Made by a program: the position numbers and the translations under genes | Origin: an uncultured Flavobacteriaceae bacterium | GTDB taxonomy: Bacteria; Bacteroidota; Bacteroidia; Flavobacteriales; Flavobacteriaceae | Direction of reading: 5' to 3' | NCBI GenBank assembly: GCA_947494715.1 | Contig: CANLWG010000018.1 | Location: forward strand, 1-64,000 | Length of the DNA: 64,000 nucleotides | Shown here: positions 17,343 to 26,321 of the stretch, piece by piece | Position numbering within the stretch: the first letter of the stretch is position 1 | How the letters are laid out: every line of letters starts with the position of its first letter | The notes under the pieces: generated by a model | Database searches by the model: none | What the model was told of the DNA's origin: nothing | What the model saw: only the letters and a program-made list of their open reading frames with translations

Positions 17343-18188
17343 CTAACCCAACAGAGGTTGTATCCTGCTGATGGGCAATGCCCAACTACGGTGGTCCAAG
17401 GCTGCAAACAGGATTCCCACCAGATAGTGGTCCTGAAGCGATAGTACAATGCTGCCGGAATCCCCGTCCGTACTGAAGAACCCGTCTACTCCCTCTATTT
17501 CGATGATACCTGAAAAATGATACCTTCGGTTAGAAAAAGTGACACTCCCTTCACCATCAACCATGGTGATGAATCCTTCCTTGAGTTGTGTCGCAAAACC
17601 ATTTTTGATAACCTGCATGCCTACTTTGGGCGCCAACCAGCCCCCACCGTTCGGACGTGGTGGATGCCATTGGGCAAAGTGTTGGGGACTGATTTGTACA
17701 AGGGCCGCATCCATATAATTAACCGCCGGGAACTCCTGCAACGTAAACCAATTGAATAGGGTGCCCATCTGTCCTTGTGTTGGATGAACTATGGAATCCC
17801 CGACTTGTCCCGTATTAAAATTGGCAATAACATGGCTGTTGGAAATTCCATAAACACGGATGTCATTGGCTCTGGTAAAGATGCCACCCAAGGTGCCCCA
17901 TCCGTTGGCGTTCCAATGACGGATGCCCGATCCCACATTAATATTGGCAGTGAGCCTTGGCTTTTTAAATCTGGAATTAAGCGTGTATCCCTTAGCTCCA
18001 AAATAGGCAGTTGCCAAACTTTGGATTTTTCCAATCTCTGATTCCTTATCCACATGGATCAACGCCTTTTGACAACCACTGGTCCCATTACTAAATACGG
18101 ATTGTATTCCCAGGTCCCTTCCCACAGGGAGGAGCATTACCTCCCTGCTAAACCGTTGTATTTGATTATGTAAGGGTTCCGTTATCAT
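17343..18188 (-). CDS. Trypsin-like serine protease without signal peptide
   Basis: 281 residues with an S1-type catalytic triad in order: His 119 in GISNSHVIAN, Asp 160 in YMDAALVQI and Ser 244 in STDGDSGSIVLS, with GGIFT as the strand before the His and a VGILFA strand after the Ser. There is no signal peptide, so it likely acts in the cytoplasm. It lies 9 bases downstream of the 837-residue protein gene and directly upstream of the patatin gene. Cytoplasmic trypsin-like proteases encoded next to a second effector are known from bacterial conflict systems, where they activate partners by cleavage; such a role here is inference. Confidence 0.8.
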   Translation of the reverse strand: MITEPLHNQIQRFSREVMLLPVGRDLGIQSVFSNGTSGCQKALIHVDKESEIGKIQSLATAYFGAKGYTLNSRFKKPRLTANINVGSGIRHWNANGWGTLGGIFTRANDIRVYGISNSHVIANFNTGQVGDSIVHPTQGQMGTLFNWFTLQEFPAVNYMDAALVQISPQHFAQWHPPRPNGGGWLAPKVGMQVIKNGFATQLKEGFITMVDGEGSVTFSNRRYHFSGIIEIEGVDGFFSTDGDSGSIVLSLQDHYLVGILFAALDHRSWALPISRIQPLLG

Positions 18189-18197
18189 CTTTGATCA

Positions 18198-20711
18198 TCA
18201 TTGTCCCTTTTCTGTCAAAATTTTGGTATCGCTTCCAAAAAGCGTAAATACATTGAGATCAACACCTGCAAAGAACCCCCATTGAAATGCATTGGCATCG
18301 AGGATAGCATCATTCAAATCGATTTCCCTCAAGGACGGGGAATAACTTACTCCTGCCCCTAAGCTAATAGGTACATTCTTGAGGTGAAACACCAAAAATG
18401 ACCCTGGTGAAAGCACCTCCTTGAATCCAAAATCAGTACGGTTGGCCAAGCCATCATTGTCGTTTTTCAAGCTGTAGTTCAATACTGCGCCTAAATCCAG
18501 TACCTGGACAAAAATGCCAACAGCACCAAGGGTCTTTTTCCATCCGGTGCCCCATGCGAATTCCACCCCAATGGGAAGTGTGGCCCCAATGTAACTGCCA
18601 TTACCATCTTGTCCATTGGAACTGTCTATTTGTTCCCATCCATATTCGATGCCGGGAAAGAAGGACACTGTAGCAGAAAACTTGCTGCTTTGCTTTACCA
18701 AATAGCCCCCGGTCTCCATAGCGGCCACCTCCAGGGCATTCTCCACATCCTCACTGTTTTCGGCCATCACAATGTTTACCATAAGGTTCCCGTATCGGTG
18801 CACGGCCTCACTGGTTTTTTGTAAGGTTAAAAATTCCGAAGCCAATTCCTTTAAAATGATTCGCTGCTCCTCCAACGAGAACTTCAGATTTGTTCTTAGA
18901 AATTGTATAGCCATTTCCTTGGTAACCGTATTCTTTTCATTTTTTAGTACCTGTTCAAATTGCTTGAGCTTCGTATCCACAATTTTTTTGGTCTCTGGGT
19001 GATTGGCCAAATGCTGCTTCGCCACATTGGACAAGGCCAAGGTAAGTGCTGCAAGATTGGCTGAGATGACATCCCCTTTGATTTGAGAACTATAATCATC
19101 AACTCGGAAAATTTCCGCTATTTCTTCTTGGGAGCCGCGGTCCTTGATCCATAGAAGCAAGTTCACCGTATTCAATGCTACGGCACCATATTCTTTGGTC
19201 TTGATCCCCTCAATGATTTGGGATACCTGCCGATAACCGATCAAGTACGTTTCCTTGTATTGGGACAAGGATTTGATGTCCAAGGTAGTCACCCTAAAAC
19301 TTTCCAGGGTGGTCACACCCAATTCCAAAAACTCAAAAGTTAGCGTCACATAGTTATGGAAGGCTTCCTTGGTAAATGATTGATTCTGGGTTTTTGCTAT
19401 TTTACTGACCAACGTGTTTATCCCTTGAATCCCATTGGCCACCCGCGCAAATTGCAATTGAAGATCCAAAATTAGGGTGTCATGGACGGTCTGGTAAAAG
19501 GTGGCTTCCGCGGTTAGGTCCTTTAGGTTGAAGGTATATTTTAGCTTTTCCTCTTCCCGTAAGAACAGTAATTTCCAAAAAGTCTGCATTTCGGTTTGGG
19601 ACAGGGCAAGCACTTCATTGGGATTGGTAAATGAAGGGGTTGCTCCTGAGTTCTTCTGAATACTTGAAATGAAGATACCTAAACCCATGACCGTGCGGTC
19701 TATAATGGCAACCTCGTCAACAGTCAGACTATTGGCTCGGATCAATGCTTCTTGGGAAAGCAGTTGCAGGGTTTCTTCAGGACGCTTGTTGTTTCCTAGA
19801 GCCTCAAATAGGGTCACCGCAGTGCCCAGTCCGGATATCAGCTCATTTTTTTTTGCAATCGGAATGGGCTCCCCTGCTTCCCGAAGAGCTATATTGGCTA
19901 TCTCCGGAATGTTCGTGGGCAAGCGGTCAAAATCTTCTTGAAATGTAGCCTTCCAAGTATCGCCATCTGTGAAAAAAGTGGTGACAGATTTGGTGGAGAG
20001 CATGTTCAGCGTATTTGGAAAAATCTCCTGCAGTACGGGATCTCTGTTTAATTGATCTAACCAATCCTGCAAAAAGGCCTGCATGAGTTCCTTCTGGGCT
20101 CTGTCCAGGGCCCAGTCCGTGATACCTTGAAGGATTTCGGCCTGAGAAATGGAAAGGATGGAACCTAAGCCTTCGGAAGCCGTAAAGTTGGCTGTTTCAG
20201 TACTGTTTTCCAATGTAGACACCGTTGCTTCCAAATACCGAAAGGACTTTGGAAAGTCCTTTAGCTTTGTTTGCAGTACACCGTCCTTAAATAGTGTATC
20301 GGTTTCTATAAAGTAGATGTATTTTTGTATTTCCTTCTGGATGTTTTGAATTGCACTTGCATTAAGGTCGAAATTCATTACTGGTTGCGGTTGTTGCCCA
20401 CCACTTTGGGAGGTACCTCCTCCAAAAGCTACCGGTCCGGTGGGACTTTGACCGCTTGCCGTTGGCCTGACCCCTGATTTTCTCCATTGAAGTACCAACT
20501 TTGCCAAGGATTCCTGTACATCCGATCGAGACAGGTCCATTTTGGCGATCTCTGTAGCACTTAGGCCATCTTGACCCACCTTGTTCTGATTAGCTTGGTA
20601 GAGCTTCTTGAAGGCCACTAGATACTTGGCATCTTCAAAGGTGGATTGCGAAAGTAGCCCCATGCTCCATAGGGATAATAGCAGGGTAATTAGAAATATG
20701 TTATTCTTCAT
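18198..20711 (-). CDS. Large exported protein, unknown, with C-terminal beta-strand region
   Basis: 837 residues. The N-terminus MKNNIFLITLLLSLWSMGLL is a signal peptide. Residues of about 100-650 are mostly helical and rich in Gln, Leu and Lys, without recognised motifs; a Gly/Gln/Pro-rich low-complexity patch lies near residues 88-112. The last ~170 residues alternate hydrophobic and polar residues with Gly and aromatics (YIGATLPIGVEFAWG, GSFLVFHLKNVPISLGAGVSY, FQWGFFAGVDLNVFTLFG), as in outer-membrane beta-barrels. I do not recognise the family. It is the third gene of the five-gene operon and would bring that module to the outer envelope. Confidence 0.75.
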   Translation of the reverse strand: MKNNIFLITLLLSLWSMGLLSQSTFEDAKYLVAFKKLYQANQNKVGQDGLSATEIAKMDLSRSDVQESLAKLVLQWRKSGVRPTASGQSPTGPVAFGGGTSQSGGQQPQPVMNFDLNASAIQNIQKEIQKYIYFIETDTLFKDGVLQTKLKDFPKSFRYLEATVSTLENSTETANFTASEGLGSILSISQAEILQGITDWALDRAQKELMQAFLQDWLDQLNRDPVLQEIFPNTLNMLSTKSVTTFFTDGDTWKATFQEDFDRLPTNIPEIANIALREAGEPIPIAKKNELISGLGTAVTLFEALGNNKRPEETLQLLSQEALIRANSLTVDEVAIIDRTVMGLGIFISSIQKNSGATPSFTNPNEVLALSQTEMQTFWKLLFLREEEKLKYTFNLKDLTAEATFYQTVHDTLILDLQLQFARVANGIQGINTLVSKIAKTQNQSFTKEAFHNYVTLTFEFLELGVTTLESFRVTTLDIKSLSQYKETYLIGYRQVSQIIEGIKTKEYGAVALNTVNLLLWIKDRGSQEEIAEIFRVDDYSSQIKGDVISANLAALTLALSNVAKQHLANHPETKKIVDTKLKQFEQVLKNEKNTVTKEMAIQFLRTNLKFSLEEQRIILKELASEFLTLQKTSEAVHRYGNLMVNIVMAENSEDVENALEVAAMETGGYLVKQSSKFSATVSFFPGIEYGWEQIDSSNGQDGNGSYIGATLPIGVEFAWGTGWKKTLGAVGIFVQVLDLGAVLNYSLKNDNDGLANRTDFGFKEVLSPGSFLVFHLKNVPISLGAGVSYSPSLREIDLNDAILDANAFQWGFFAGVDLNVFTLFGSDTKILTEKGQ

Positions 20712-20776
20712 TGGATCGGTGTTGGTCTGTTCATCTAGGCCCTAGGCCTACTTTGTTGTTTTATTTACCACACCAG

Positions 20777-21676
20777 TTAAGGGTGATAATAAAAAACGAA
20801 GGAAGAGAACTTCTGCTTTCTCCACCAAGCTCCTACCTCTTTTGCAAAATACTTTCGGTTGCGTCCCCCCGCCTGCGATTGAAGGGGATGTATTACGACG
20901 CCTGCCTGTCGATCTGCTTTGTGGGCATTCGTTTCCGGAACCACCACGGTAATGTGTCCTGAAAAACGTGTAATTCGCCTCTTCGCACATATAATCCCGA
21001 CACCACCATCATTATTGACAACATTCTGCATTTCCTCAGGAAAATTCATCCGCCTCCATCCAAAATCATCGCCCCATTCCAAAAGCCAATCGTGTAGCGC
21101 GTTGGCGTTTAGTTCATAAACCGTCTCGCCGTACAATACTTCTACCTCCTGCCCGTCCAGCAACTTTTTGATGGCCTTCTCCTTCCACCATACACGAGGT
21201 ATATAAGTTTCACAAAAGTGGCAAAAATCGTAGGTATAGATGTTGCAAAAGGTATTCTTCTCCGTGGGTCGGTAGCGTTCGCTGTGTTCTACGTTCAAGA
21301 TGTCGATTAAATTGCCGATGCTTTCGCGCCTTGCTTCTGGGCTAGAGATGTCCCTATAGGGTATACTGGGCGTTCCAATAGGCTTATGCATCATCCTTTT
21401 GGTGAACAGACTCGCCTCTTTTTGCTTGGCGTAATCTGCCTTACTCATCCCTTTCACCAATATGGGTACATCCTTCAAAGGGGACAGGAATCTGGAAGCA
21501 ACAAAGCCTGAAAGGCCAGTTGAAATAGTATTGATTTTCCACCAACCTGTGCTGGTCTGATCTAATACCTCCACAACGGTCTGGAAGGACAGAATACCCA
21601 GAATGTTGAAGGAATCCGAAGAAGTGGGAGCGCTTCTAAGATTTAAGGCCGGTGCTATAACGGAATATCTGCTCAT
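20777..21676 (-). CDS. SH3 domain plus NlpC/CHAP-like putative amidase
   Basis: 299 residues. Residues 1-67 form a bacterial SH3 domain (VIAPALNLRSAPTSSD, GWWKINT, GLSGFVASRFL). From about residue 138 a papain-like fold is suggested by Cys 144 in NTFCNIYTYDFC, preceding a helix, and by His 241 in SGHITVVVPE, the strand arrangement of NlpC/P60 or CHAP amidases. Such enzymes cut peptidoglycan stem peptides. No signal peptide is seen, so export would need another route or the target is internal. Its start overlaps the end of the upstream membrane protein gene by 4 bases, indicating translational coupling. Confidence 0.75.
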   Translation of the reverse strand: MSRYSVIAPALNLRSAPTSSDSFNILGILSFQTVVEVLDQTSTGWWKINTISTGLSGFVASRFLSPLKDVPILVKGMSKADYAKQKEASLFTKRMMHKPIGTPSIPYRDISSPEARRESIGNLIDILNVEHSERYRPTEKNTFCNIYTYDFCHFCETYIPRVWWKEKAIKKLLDGQEVEVLYGETVYELNANALHDWLLEWGDDFGWRRMNFPEEMQNVVNNDGGVGIICAKRRITRFSGHITVVVPETNAHKADRQAGVVIHPLQSQAGGRNRKYFAKEVGAWWRKQKFSSFVFYYHP

Positions 21677-22362
21677 CCCCGTACGTTTAAATCGGACTGT
21701 TCCCTGGAATAGGTCTCATCGATATCCATTAATTCCCTTTCCCTAAATTCTTCTTGGGCCACTGCTCCGGTAGCATTCCCCACCATTCCAATGTTACTTG
21801 GGTTTGTTGCCTGGCCGTTCTCATTCAGTTTAAGTCCTACATAGGCCGCAGAGCTTATACCCATTAAACCCAATTCCATTGCGCTAAACTCAACAAATTT
21901 GTTTCCACCTTCACTATCAAGGAATTCCGCAATGAACATGAGCCCAAAAACTAAATTGAAAACCAAGGCTTGAAATCGATGTACGCTGATGCCATTATTA
22001 TCAGAAATGATATTGCCCACCATGTTATTGAACGTCTTATTCTTTTTGTCTCTTTGAATTCCCTTATTGATTTCGTTGTTATCAATAATCCGTGCTGCTG
22101 TGGTCGTCCCTATGCTAATACCAAGTAGCACCAATGCCGAAGAATCCAAATCTTGCAAGGCTCCGTAAATCCCATAATAAGAGGTATAGCAGGATACAAT
22201 AATTAGGGTCCACCACATCAATTGTACTCTCGCAAAACTATATGGCTTATCCACCAAGGTCTTATCTTTGAGAATATCCGTCATAAAACTGAGCAAAAGT
22301 CCAACGAGCACAATGCCGGCGGGAATAATGAACTTAAACAGAATGTTTTGGTTTTCTTCCAT
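21673..22362 (-). CDS. Membrane protein, unknown, first gene of the five-gene operon
   Basis: 229 residues with four or five membrane segments: about 8-28 (FKFIIPAGIVLVGLLLSFM), 46-66 (VQLMWWTLIIVSCYTSYYG), 74-90 (SSALVLLGISIGTTTAA), 128-148 (FQALVFNLVFGLMFIAEFL) and 163-180. The C-terminal ~45 residues are polar. No family recognised. It overlaps the SH3/NlpC-like gene by 4 bases and starts an operon that continues to 14038. The ~190 bases upstream are AT-rich and should carry the operon promoter. Confidence 0.75.
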   Translation of the reverse strand: MEENQNILFKFIIPAGIVLVGLLLSFMTDILKDKTLVDKPYSFARVQLMWWTLIIVSCYTSYYGIYGALQDLDSSALVLLGISIGTTTAARIIDNNEINKGIQRDKKNKTFNNMVGNIISDNNGISVHRFQALVFNLVFGLMFIAEFLDSEGGNKFVEFSAMELGLMGISSAAYVGLKLNENGQATNPSNIGMVGNATGAVAQEEFRERELMDIDETYSREQSDLNVRG

Positions 22363-22610
22363 CTTACTTGGTTTTTAAAGTTTTTAGTATAAATACTAGC
22401 AGAAGTATCCAATAAAACGAGAATAGATTTAATGGCATAACAGATTCATTGCCATTCATCTTTAAGAAGAATAGTTGAAACTCAGTTTTTCACGATATAG
22501 TAATGGGGAAATCTATATTTTCAATATAAGAATTTTCTTAAAAAAAATGATGTATGAAAACCTTAAAAAAACTGAGGTTTTTCTTTGAGATTCATCAGGT
22601 TTTAGGAAAG
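22363..22610. other. AT-rich leader region of the five-gene operon
   Basis: About 250 bases between the operon start and repeat B. Very AT-rich, with runs of A and T. It probably contains the promoter of the operon at 14038-22362; no motif is good enough to place it. Confidence 0.35.
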
Positions 22611-22700
22611 GCAACCTATTCGGTAGGGACAAATTTCTTAACTTCTAAAACCTTGTGGGGTCTTCAGGGAATAGGTACGATTCAATCCAAGTGGGTAACT
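22611..22700 (+). repeat. Dispersed degenerate repeat, copy B
   Basis: Begins GCAACCTATTCGGTAGGGAC and contains AAAACCTTGTGGGGTCTTCA. It is the most diverged of three copies (A at 13853, C at 30223) and has the same orientation. Like copy C it is followed at a short distance (22 bases here) by Gfo/Idh 3'-end sequence. Confidence 0.45.
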
Positions 22701-22721
22701 TCAAAAAACCTCTATTTGGAG

Positions 22722-22812
22722 AGGTTACAAAACATTGAGTTGAAATGCCATTTTTTGGGCGGGCAAGGCCAATTCAGTGACAAGAAAACAATGGTCCTGT
22801 GTCATAGCCGTT
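22722..22812 (+). repeat. 91-bp copy of the Gfo/Idh gene 3' end (left member of direct repeat)
   Basis: Begins AGGTTACAAAACATTGAGTT and ends ATAGCCGTT. It matches 30346-30436 with 5 mismatches in 91 bases (about 95% identity, counted by eye), in the same orientation. The other member contains the last 29 codons and stop of the oxidoreductase gene; this copy is an isolated gene fragment. Together they flank the 7.5-kb lanthipeptide island as a direct repeat, as an integration or duplication event would leave. Confidence 0.9.
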
Positions 22813-23544
22813 CCTCGGCCTTTTCTCCTCAATCGCTATATCATCCTTGAGCAATGGGCAGATTCATCAACTTGATAAAAAAGTCGAGGACCAAGGAGAT
22901 ATTGATTCATGTGCGAAGGTTCAACAAAATCCAGCTTCTAAAAACGTCCACACCGGTTCGATCTAAGAACAGCATCACTTTGGCCAAGAGTACCGCAAAG
23001 ATAAAATTGGTGCCCCGGTTCTGTATCCTGACATCTATGATGCTTTAGGTAAGAAAGGGATATATGGGCCGTAACAAACTCCCGACCAACAGCCCGATAC
23101 AAAATTGTACAAGAAGTCCCTTATACTTAAAAAGGTATTGGAACAGGAACTTGAGCGATTTTTATCAATATCCTCCCATTGCAGTTTTTTGAACTTAGGG
23201 TCACTTCTGGCAACAGGGCAATGCCTTCCTTAATGTCAATGTCCTCCATGGCATTGTTACCAATCCATCGCGGTAAAACTCCTCTTTGGTATAGGCAATC
23301 AATCCGTTGGAAGGGTTGGAAATGTATATGATATCTTTTTTAATCTTATCGACTACTACAAAGTGGTTCCTGTTCCAATGGACGATACAGGGAAGGGCTT
23401 CTTTTAATTGGCTTAATCCACCTTAACCCCCAAGAACTTAAACCCTATGGCCTTCGCAGCATCGCTTAGCTTTAACAGATCGCTGCAGTCCTTAGCATGG
23501 TTGTTTGTAGAAAGGAAAAGTTTTTTTATTGGCGAACAAACCAT
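22813..23544 (-). pseudogene. Relic of a C39-peptidase ABC exporter (bacteriocin/lanthipeptide transporter)
   Basis: Read on the minus strand in shifting frames, this stretch gives the order of a peptidase-containing ABC transporter. A C39 peptidase piece: LLKLSDAAKAIGFKFLGVKV, then after a frameshift LSQLKEALPCIVHWNRNHFV with the catalytic-His region, then NPSNGLIAYTKEEF. Then, in other frames, a membrane-domain piece: LVQFCIGLLVGSLL, SIIDVRIQNR, FRSWILLNLRT, stop, INISLVLDFFIKLMNLPI. At least three frame changes and several stops exclude function. The catalytic-Cys start and the whole nucleotide-binding domain are gone; the relic ends at the 91-bp repeat. These exporters remove double-Gly leaders and export peptides such as the precursor at 29836. 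Family identification is from memory of conserved text. Confidence 0.75.
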
Positions 23545-23780
23545 TTTTATTAATTTAATGTTACAATTTTTTTTTGAAAAACAGGAAAGCTTTCATATTG
23601 CCAGCGCCTAAAAAAAGAGACAATCCAATAGTTAACATAAGGATAGAACCTCTAGGCCAATCGCCAATCCGAACCTGTCGTGAATCTAAGGACATTGCTC
23701 AATGATACCAAAGCTTTGAGGAAGTTAAAAAGTCTCGATGGAGCCAAAAGACCCAGACAGAATTTAATCTACCACTACTA

Positions 23781-25163
23781 TTAAGACATCTTTCTGGTGC
23801 ATACAGCAAATGTTTTTGATTTACCTTTCATTAATTTATATTCATATCCCTTCACCTTTTTACAAAAGCCGACCATTATACTTTTATCCAACCCCCTGTC
23901 AATATCATCAAATATTATTGGAATGGACATTTTGGCGAATAAATCACAGTTCTCGATTAATCCTTTTCTCAGTTCCCCAGGAGGGCCATCAATAATAATC
24001 AAATCAATTTTTTTTTTCAGAATTTCTTCAACGGACTTTCTATCATACCACCCATGAACAATGGGTGCATGTACTATTATGTGCTCAATCCCTCTTTTAA
24101 CAAGGTAACCTTTATCATGCTCTATACTAGTAACCCTATAGTTTTTTAGAAGTGCTTCGGTTCCCAATCCCGAACCAAATTCTAGAATATGACTATTTTC
24201 GATAAAATTATTCACAATATAATTCAACAATTCCTTTTCAATCGCCCACCCGCCTAATTTGTTATTTCTTACAGCAATATCTAAAATGAACTCAAAAAAC
24301 CTATATAGATGTCTCTCATTGTACTTCTTGATTTCGTGATTAGCATCTAACAAACGATTGAGCCATTTTTCCGCATGTACTAGTTCATTATCATCTAACC
24401 ACCGACCCTTCATCAATTTCAAATGAAGATTAATATCTTCTTGAGATGTGAGTAAGCCAAATGAGGTCAGTTGTTTTATACGGACCTTATCGGCAAATTC
24501 AATTTGTTTATAAGATTTTTGAGCACTAATTTGGCTCGAGTGTTTTCTATATTTGACCAAGCGTTTATCAAGATTTGCTATTTTAAATGCTTGTGACAAT
24601 CTTACTATATAATCAAAATCTCCGGCATATTTAAAAGAAGGGTCATACCATAGATTATGATGTCTAAAAATATGACTTCGAAACATAAATGTAGGCTGGG
24701 GAATATAAATGCTCATGAGTTGCCATACTTTTATCTCGGAATGTCCTGTGGGCAACCTATAAATAGAACTTGATATTTTTGCCCCATTTTTATCAATAAG
24801 TCCAATTTGTGTTCCTAGAACAGAAATATGCTTATGAGCTTCTAGATAATTAAATTGTTCCTCTAATCTATTTGGGTGAGAAATATCGTCCGAATCCATC
24901 ATACATATGTATTTCCCTTTTGATATTGACATTCCATAGTTTCTAGCCTTGTAATTGTTAGAGAAAGCAACTTTTGTGCTTCTGATTCTATAATCATTAA
25001 ATTCCAGAATTATTTCTCCGGTTTTGTCCGTGGAACCGTCGTCAATTACAATTAATTCGAAATCGCCAAAACCTTGGTTCAAAATACTGTCTATCGCCTT
25101 TTTAAGGAAACGCTCTCCTTGTCTGACCGGCATTAAAACTGATATAGGTACTTCGTATCTCAT
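23781..25163 (-). CDS. GT2 glycosyltransferase fused to a class I methyltransferase-like domain
   Basis: 460 residues. Residues of about 5-230 are a family 2 glycosyltransferase: VLMPVRQGERFLKKAIDSIL, the nucleotide-sugar loop IVIDDGSTDKTG, GISKGKY-like ARNYGMSISKGKY and the DxD-type MMDSDDISHPNR. Residues of about 300-460 look like a Rossmann methyltransferase: ILEFGSGLGTEALL at 326-339, then TSIEHD and IDLIIIDGPPGEL. It lies between the LanB relic and the ABC exporter relic, in the same direction, so it may have modified the peptide or simply be a passenger. It is intact, in contrast to both neighbours. No signal or membrane segment. Confidence 0.8.
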   Translation of the reverse strand: MRYEVPISVLMPVRQGERFLKKAIDSILNQGFGDFELIVIDDGSTDKTGEIILEFNDYRIRSTKVAFSNNYKARNYGMSISKGKYICMMDSDDISHPNRLEEQFNYLEAHKHISVLGTQIGLIDKNGAKISSSIYRLPTGHSEIKVWQLMSIYIPQPTFMFRSHIFRHHNLWYDPSFKYAGDFDYIVRLSQAFKIANLDKRLVKYRKHSSQISAQKSYKQIEFADKVRIKQLTSFGLLTSQEDINLHLKLMKGRWLDDNELVHAEKWLNRLLDANHEIKKYNERHLYRFFEFILDIAVRNNKLGGWAIEKELLNYIVNNFIENSHILEFGSGLGTEALLKNYRVTSIEHDKGYLVKRGIEHIIVHAPIVHGWYDRKSVEEILKKKIDLIIIDGPPGELRKGLIENCDLFAKMSIPIIFDDIDRGLDKSIMVGFCKKVKGYEYKLMKGKSKTFAVCTRKMS

Positions 25164-25339
25164 TGTGTCATCTTAATGTTTCCTTCTAAGCCCTCGTTTT
25201 TAGTCGACAACTTTAGTCTTATAGATGTTAAAGTATAAGGTCTAAAATTACGTCATGAAAAAGAGTATTATGCACCTTTAGTTCCTAAGAGGGTTTGACA
25301 TAAAATTTGTCCTTTGAATATAACTAGAACTCTTAGCCC

Positions 25340-26312
25340 TTACCTTATCATATTACGGGCTACATTTGATTTATAATACTGAACCAAAAAATCGTAATAT
25401 ACCATTTCGTGCTTTCTATTTTGGGATTTAAAAATGCGATTTATTAGCATGTGCATACAGCTGTTCATTAAATGATTGAGATAAGCTTTCTTATCATCAA
25501 ACATTTTATTGTTCAAAAATTCGTTATTTTATCGACTTTATTCTCCTTGTAGAATAGGGCTTTGAAAATTGGGGTATAATACGGGTCATTCTGATAGGAA
25601 AGACCCATAAACGACTCTATTTTTTGTCTTTTTTCCCGATATTTATTGCTCAATTGTCTTTTTAACTCTTTTGTATCTCCAAACTCATTCCTGAAACTTT
25701 TACTTAATTTCATAAATACCCCCCCCATTTTCTTGAATGCTATATCCAAAGCTATTGAGTAAAGAATCACTTGCTCTCAAGTTAAATAACCACCACAACC
25801 CTTCGCTCTCTCTTCCCTAAGTCATACTTAAGAATTTAACAATCATTTCACTATCATAAAAAATATTTCTTCGGACAACTAATTATTAAATCCGTTTGAA
25901 ACAGGTATTTTAATTCAAAGTCCGTATCTAATTCTTCCAAAAACTTACTAATGGAAATGTATTTTTTAGGATTATTTCCTATATTTTCATCAATTTCTTT
26001 ATTTACTTGAATCAGAGTATTAATTATTTTTTTGGGTACTTTCTTGTGAAATATTTCAGAATGGAAAGTTTTAATTTCCCTTCTTTTTTTTTCATCATTG
26101 ATACCTCTATCTAGCCACTTCTCAATTTCTCGGTAAAGTTGTGGAGACGCTAAAAGTATGGCTTCTTTAAATTCGGGAATTTTATATATGGATTTGAATG
26201 TTTCATCTGAAATTTTTCTCTCTGATGTTATTTTAAGGTATTGACCTAATGAAAATAAAGGTACTCTTAAAACATAATTTTGAAATGAATTAAGTAGATT
26301 TTTTCGATGCAT
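25340..26312 (-). pseudogene. Decayed class I lanthipeptide dehydratase (LanB) with internal deletions and frameshifts
   Basis: From the ATG at 26312 a 152-residue frame gives the LanB N-terminus: YVLRVPLFSLGQYLKI, FKEAILLASPQLYREIEKWL, then after what seems an internal deletion IDENIGNNPKKY and LKYLFQTDLI. It stops at 25854. Further on, in another frame, DSLLNSFGYSIQEN, then across a run of eight G (C8 on the plus strand near 25720) a frame with FRNEFGDTKELKRQLSNKYR (25513-25770), then after another shift HMLINRIFKSQNRKHEMV, typical of the SpaB_C terminal domain. Intact LanB proteins have roughly 1000 residues; about 300 codons remain. It begins 9 bases after the cyclase gene. Dehydration of Ser/Thr cannot occur from this gene. 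Confidence 0.8.
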
Positions 26313-26321
26313 ACTATTTAC

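Noticed and set aside
22554-22850. A 98-codon plus-strand open frame
   Set aside because: It runs through repeat B, the 91-bp gene-end copy and part of the exporter relic read in the wrong direction; its composition is not protein-like.
22854-23048. A 64-codon plus-strand open frame
   Set aside because: It is the antisense of the decayed ABC exporter membrane domain.
25513-25770. An 85-residue minus-strand frame as a separate small gene
   Set aside because: The sequence is an internal piece of the LanB C-terminal domain; its first residues come from reading out of frame before the G8 run.
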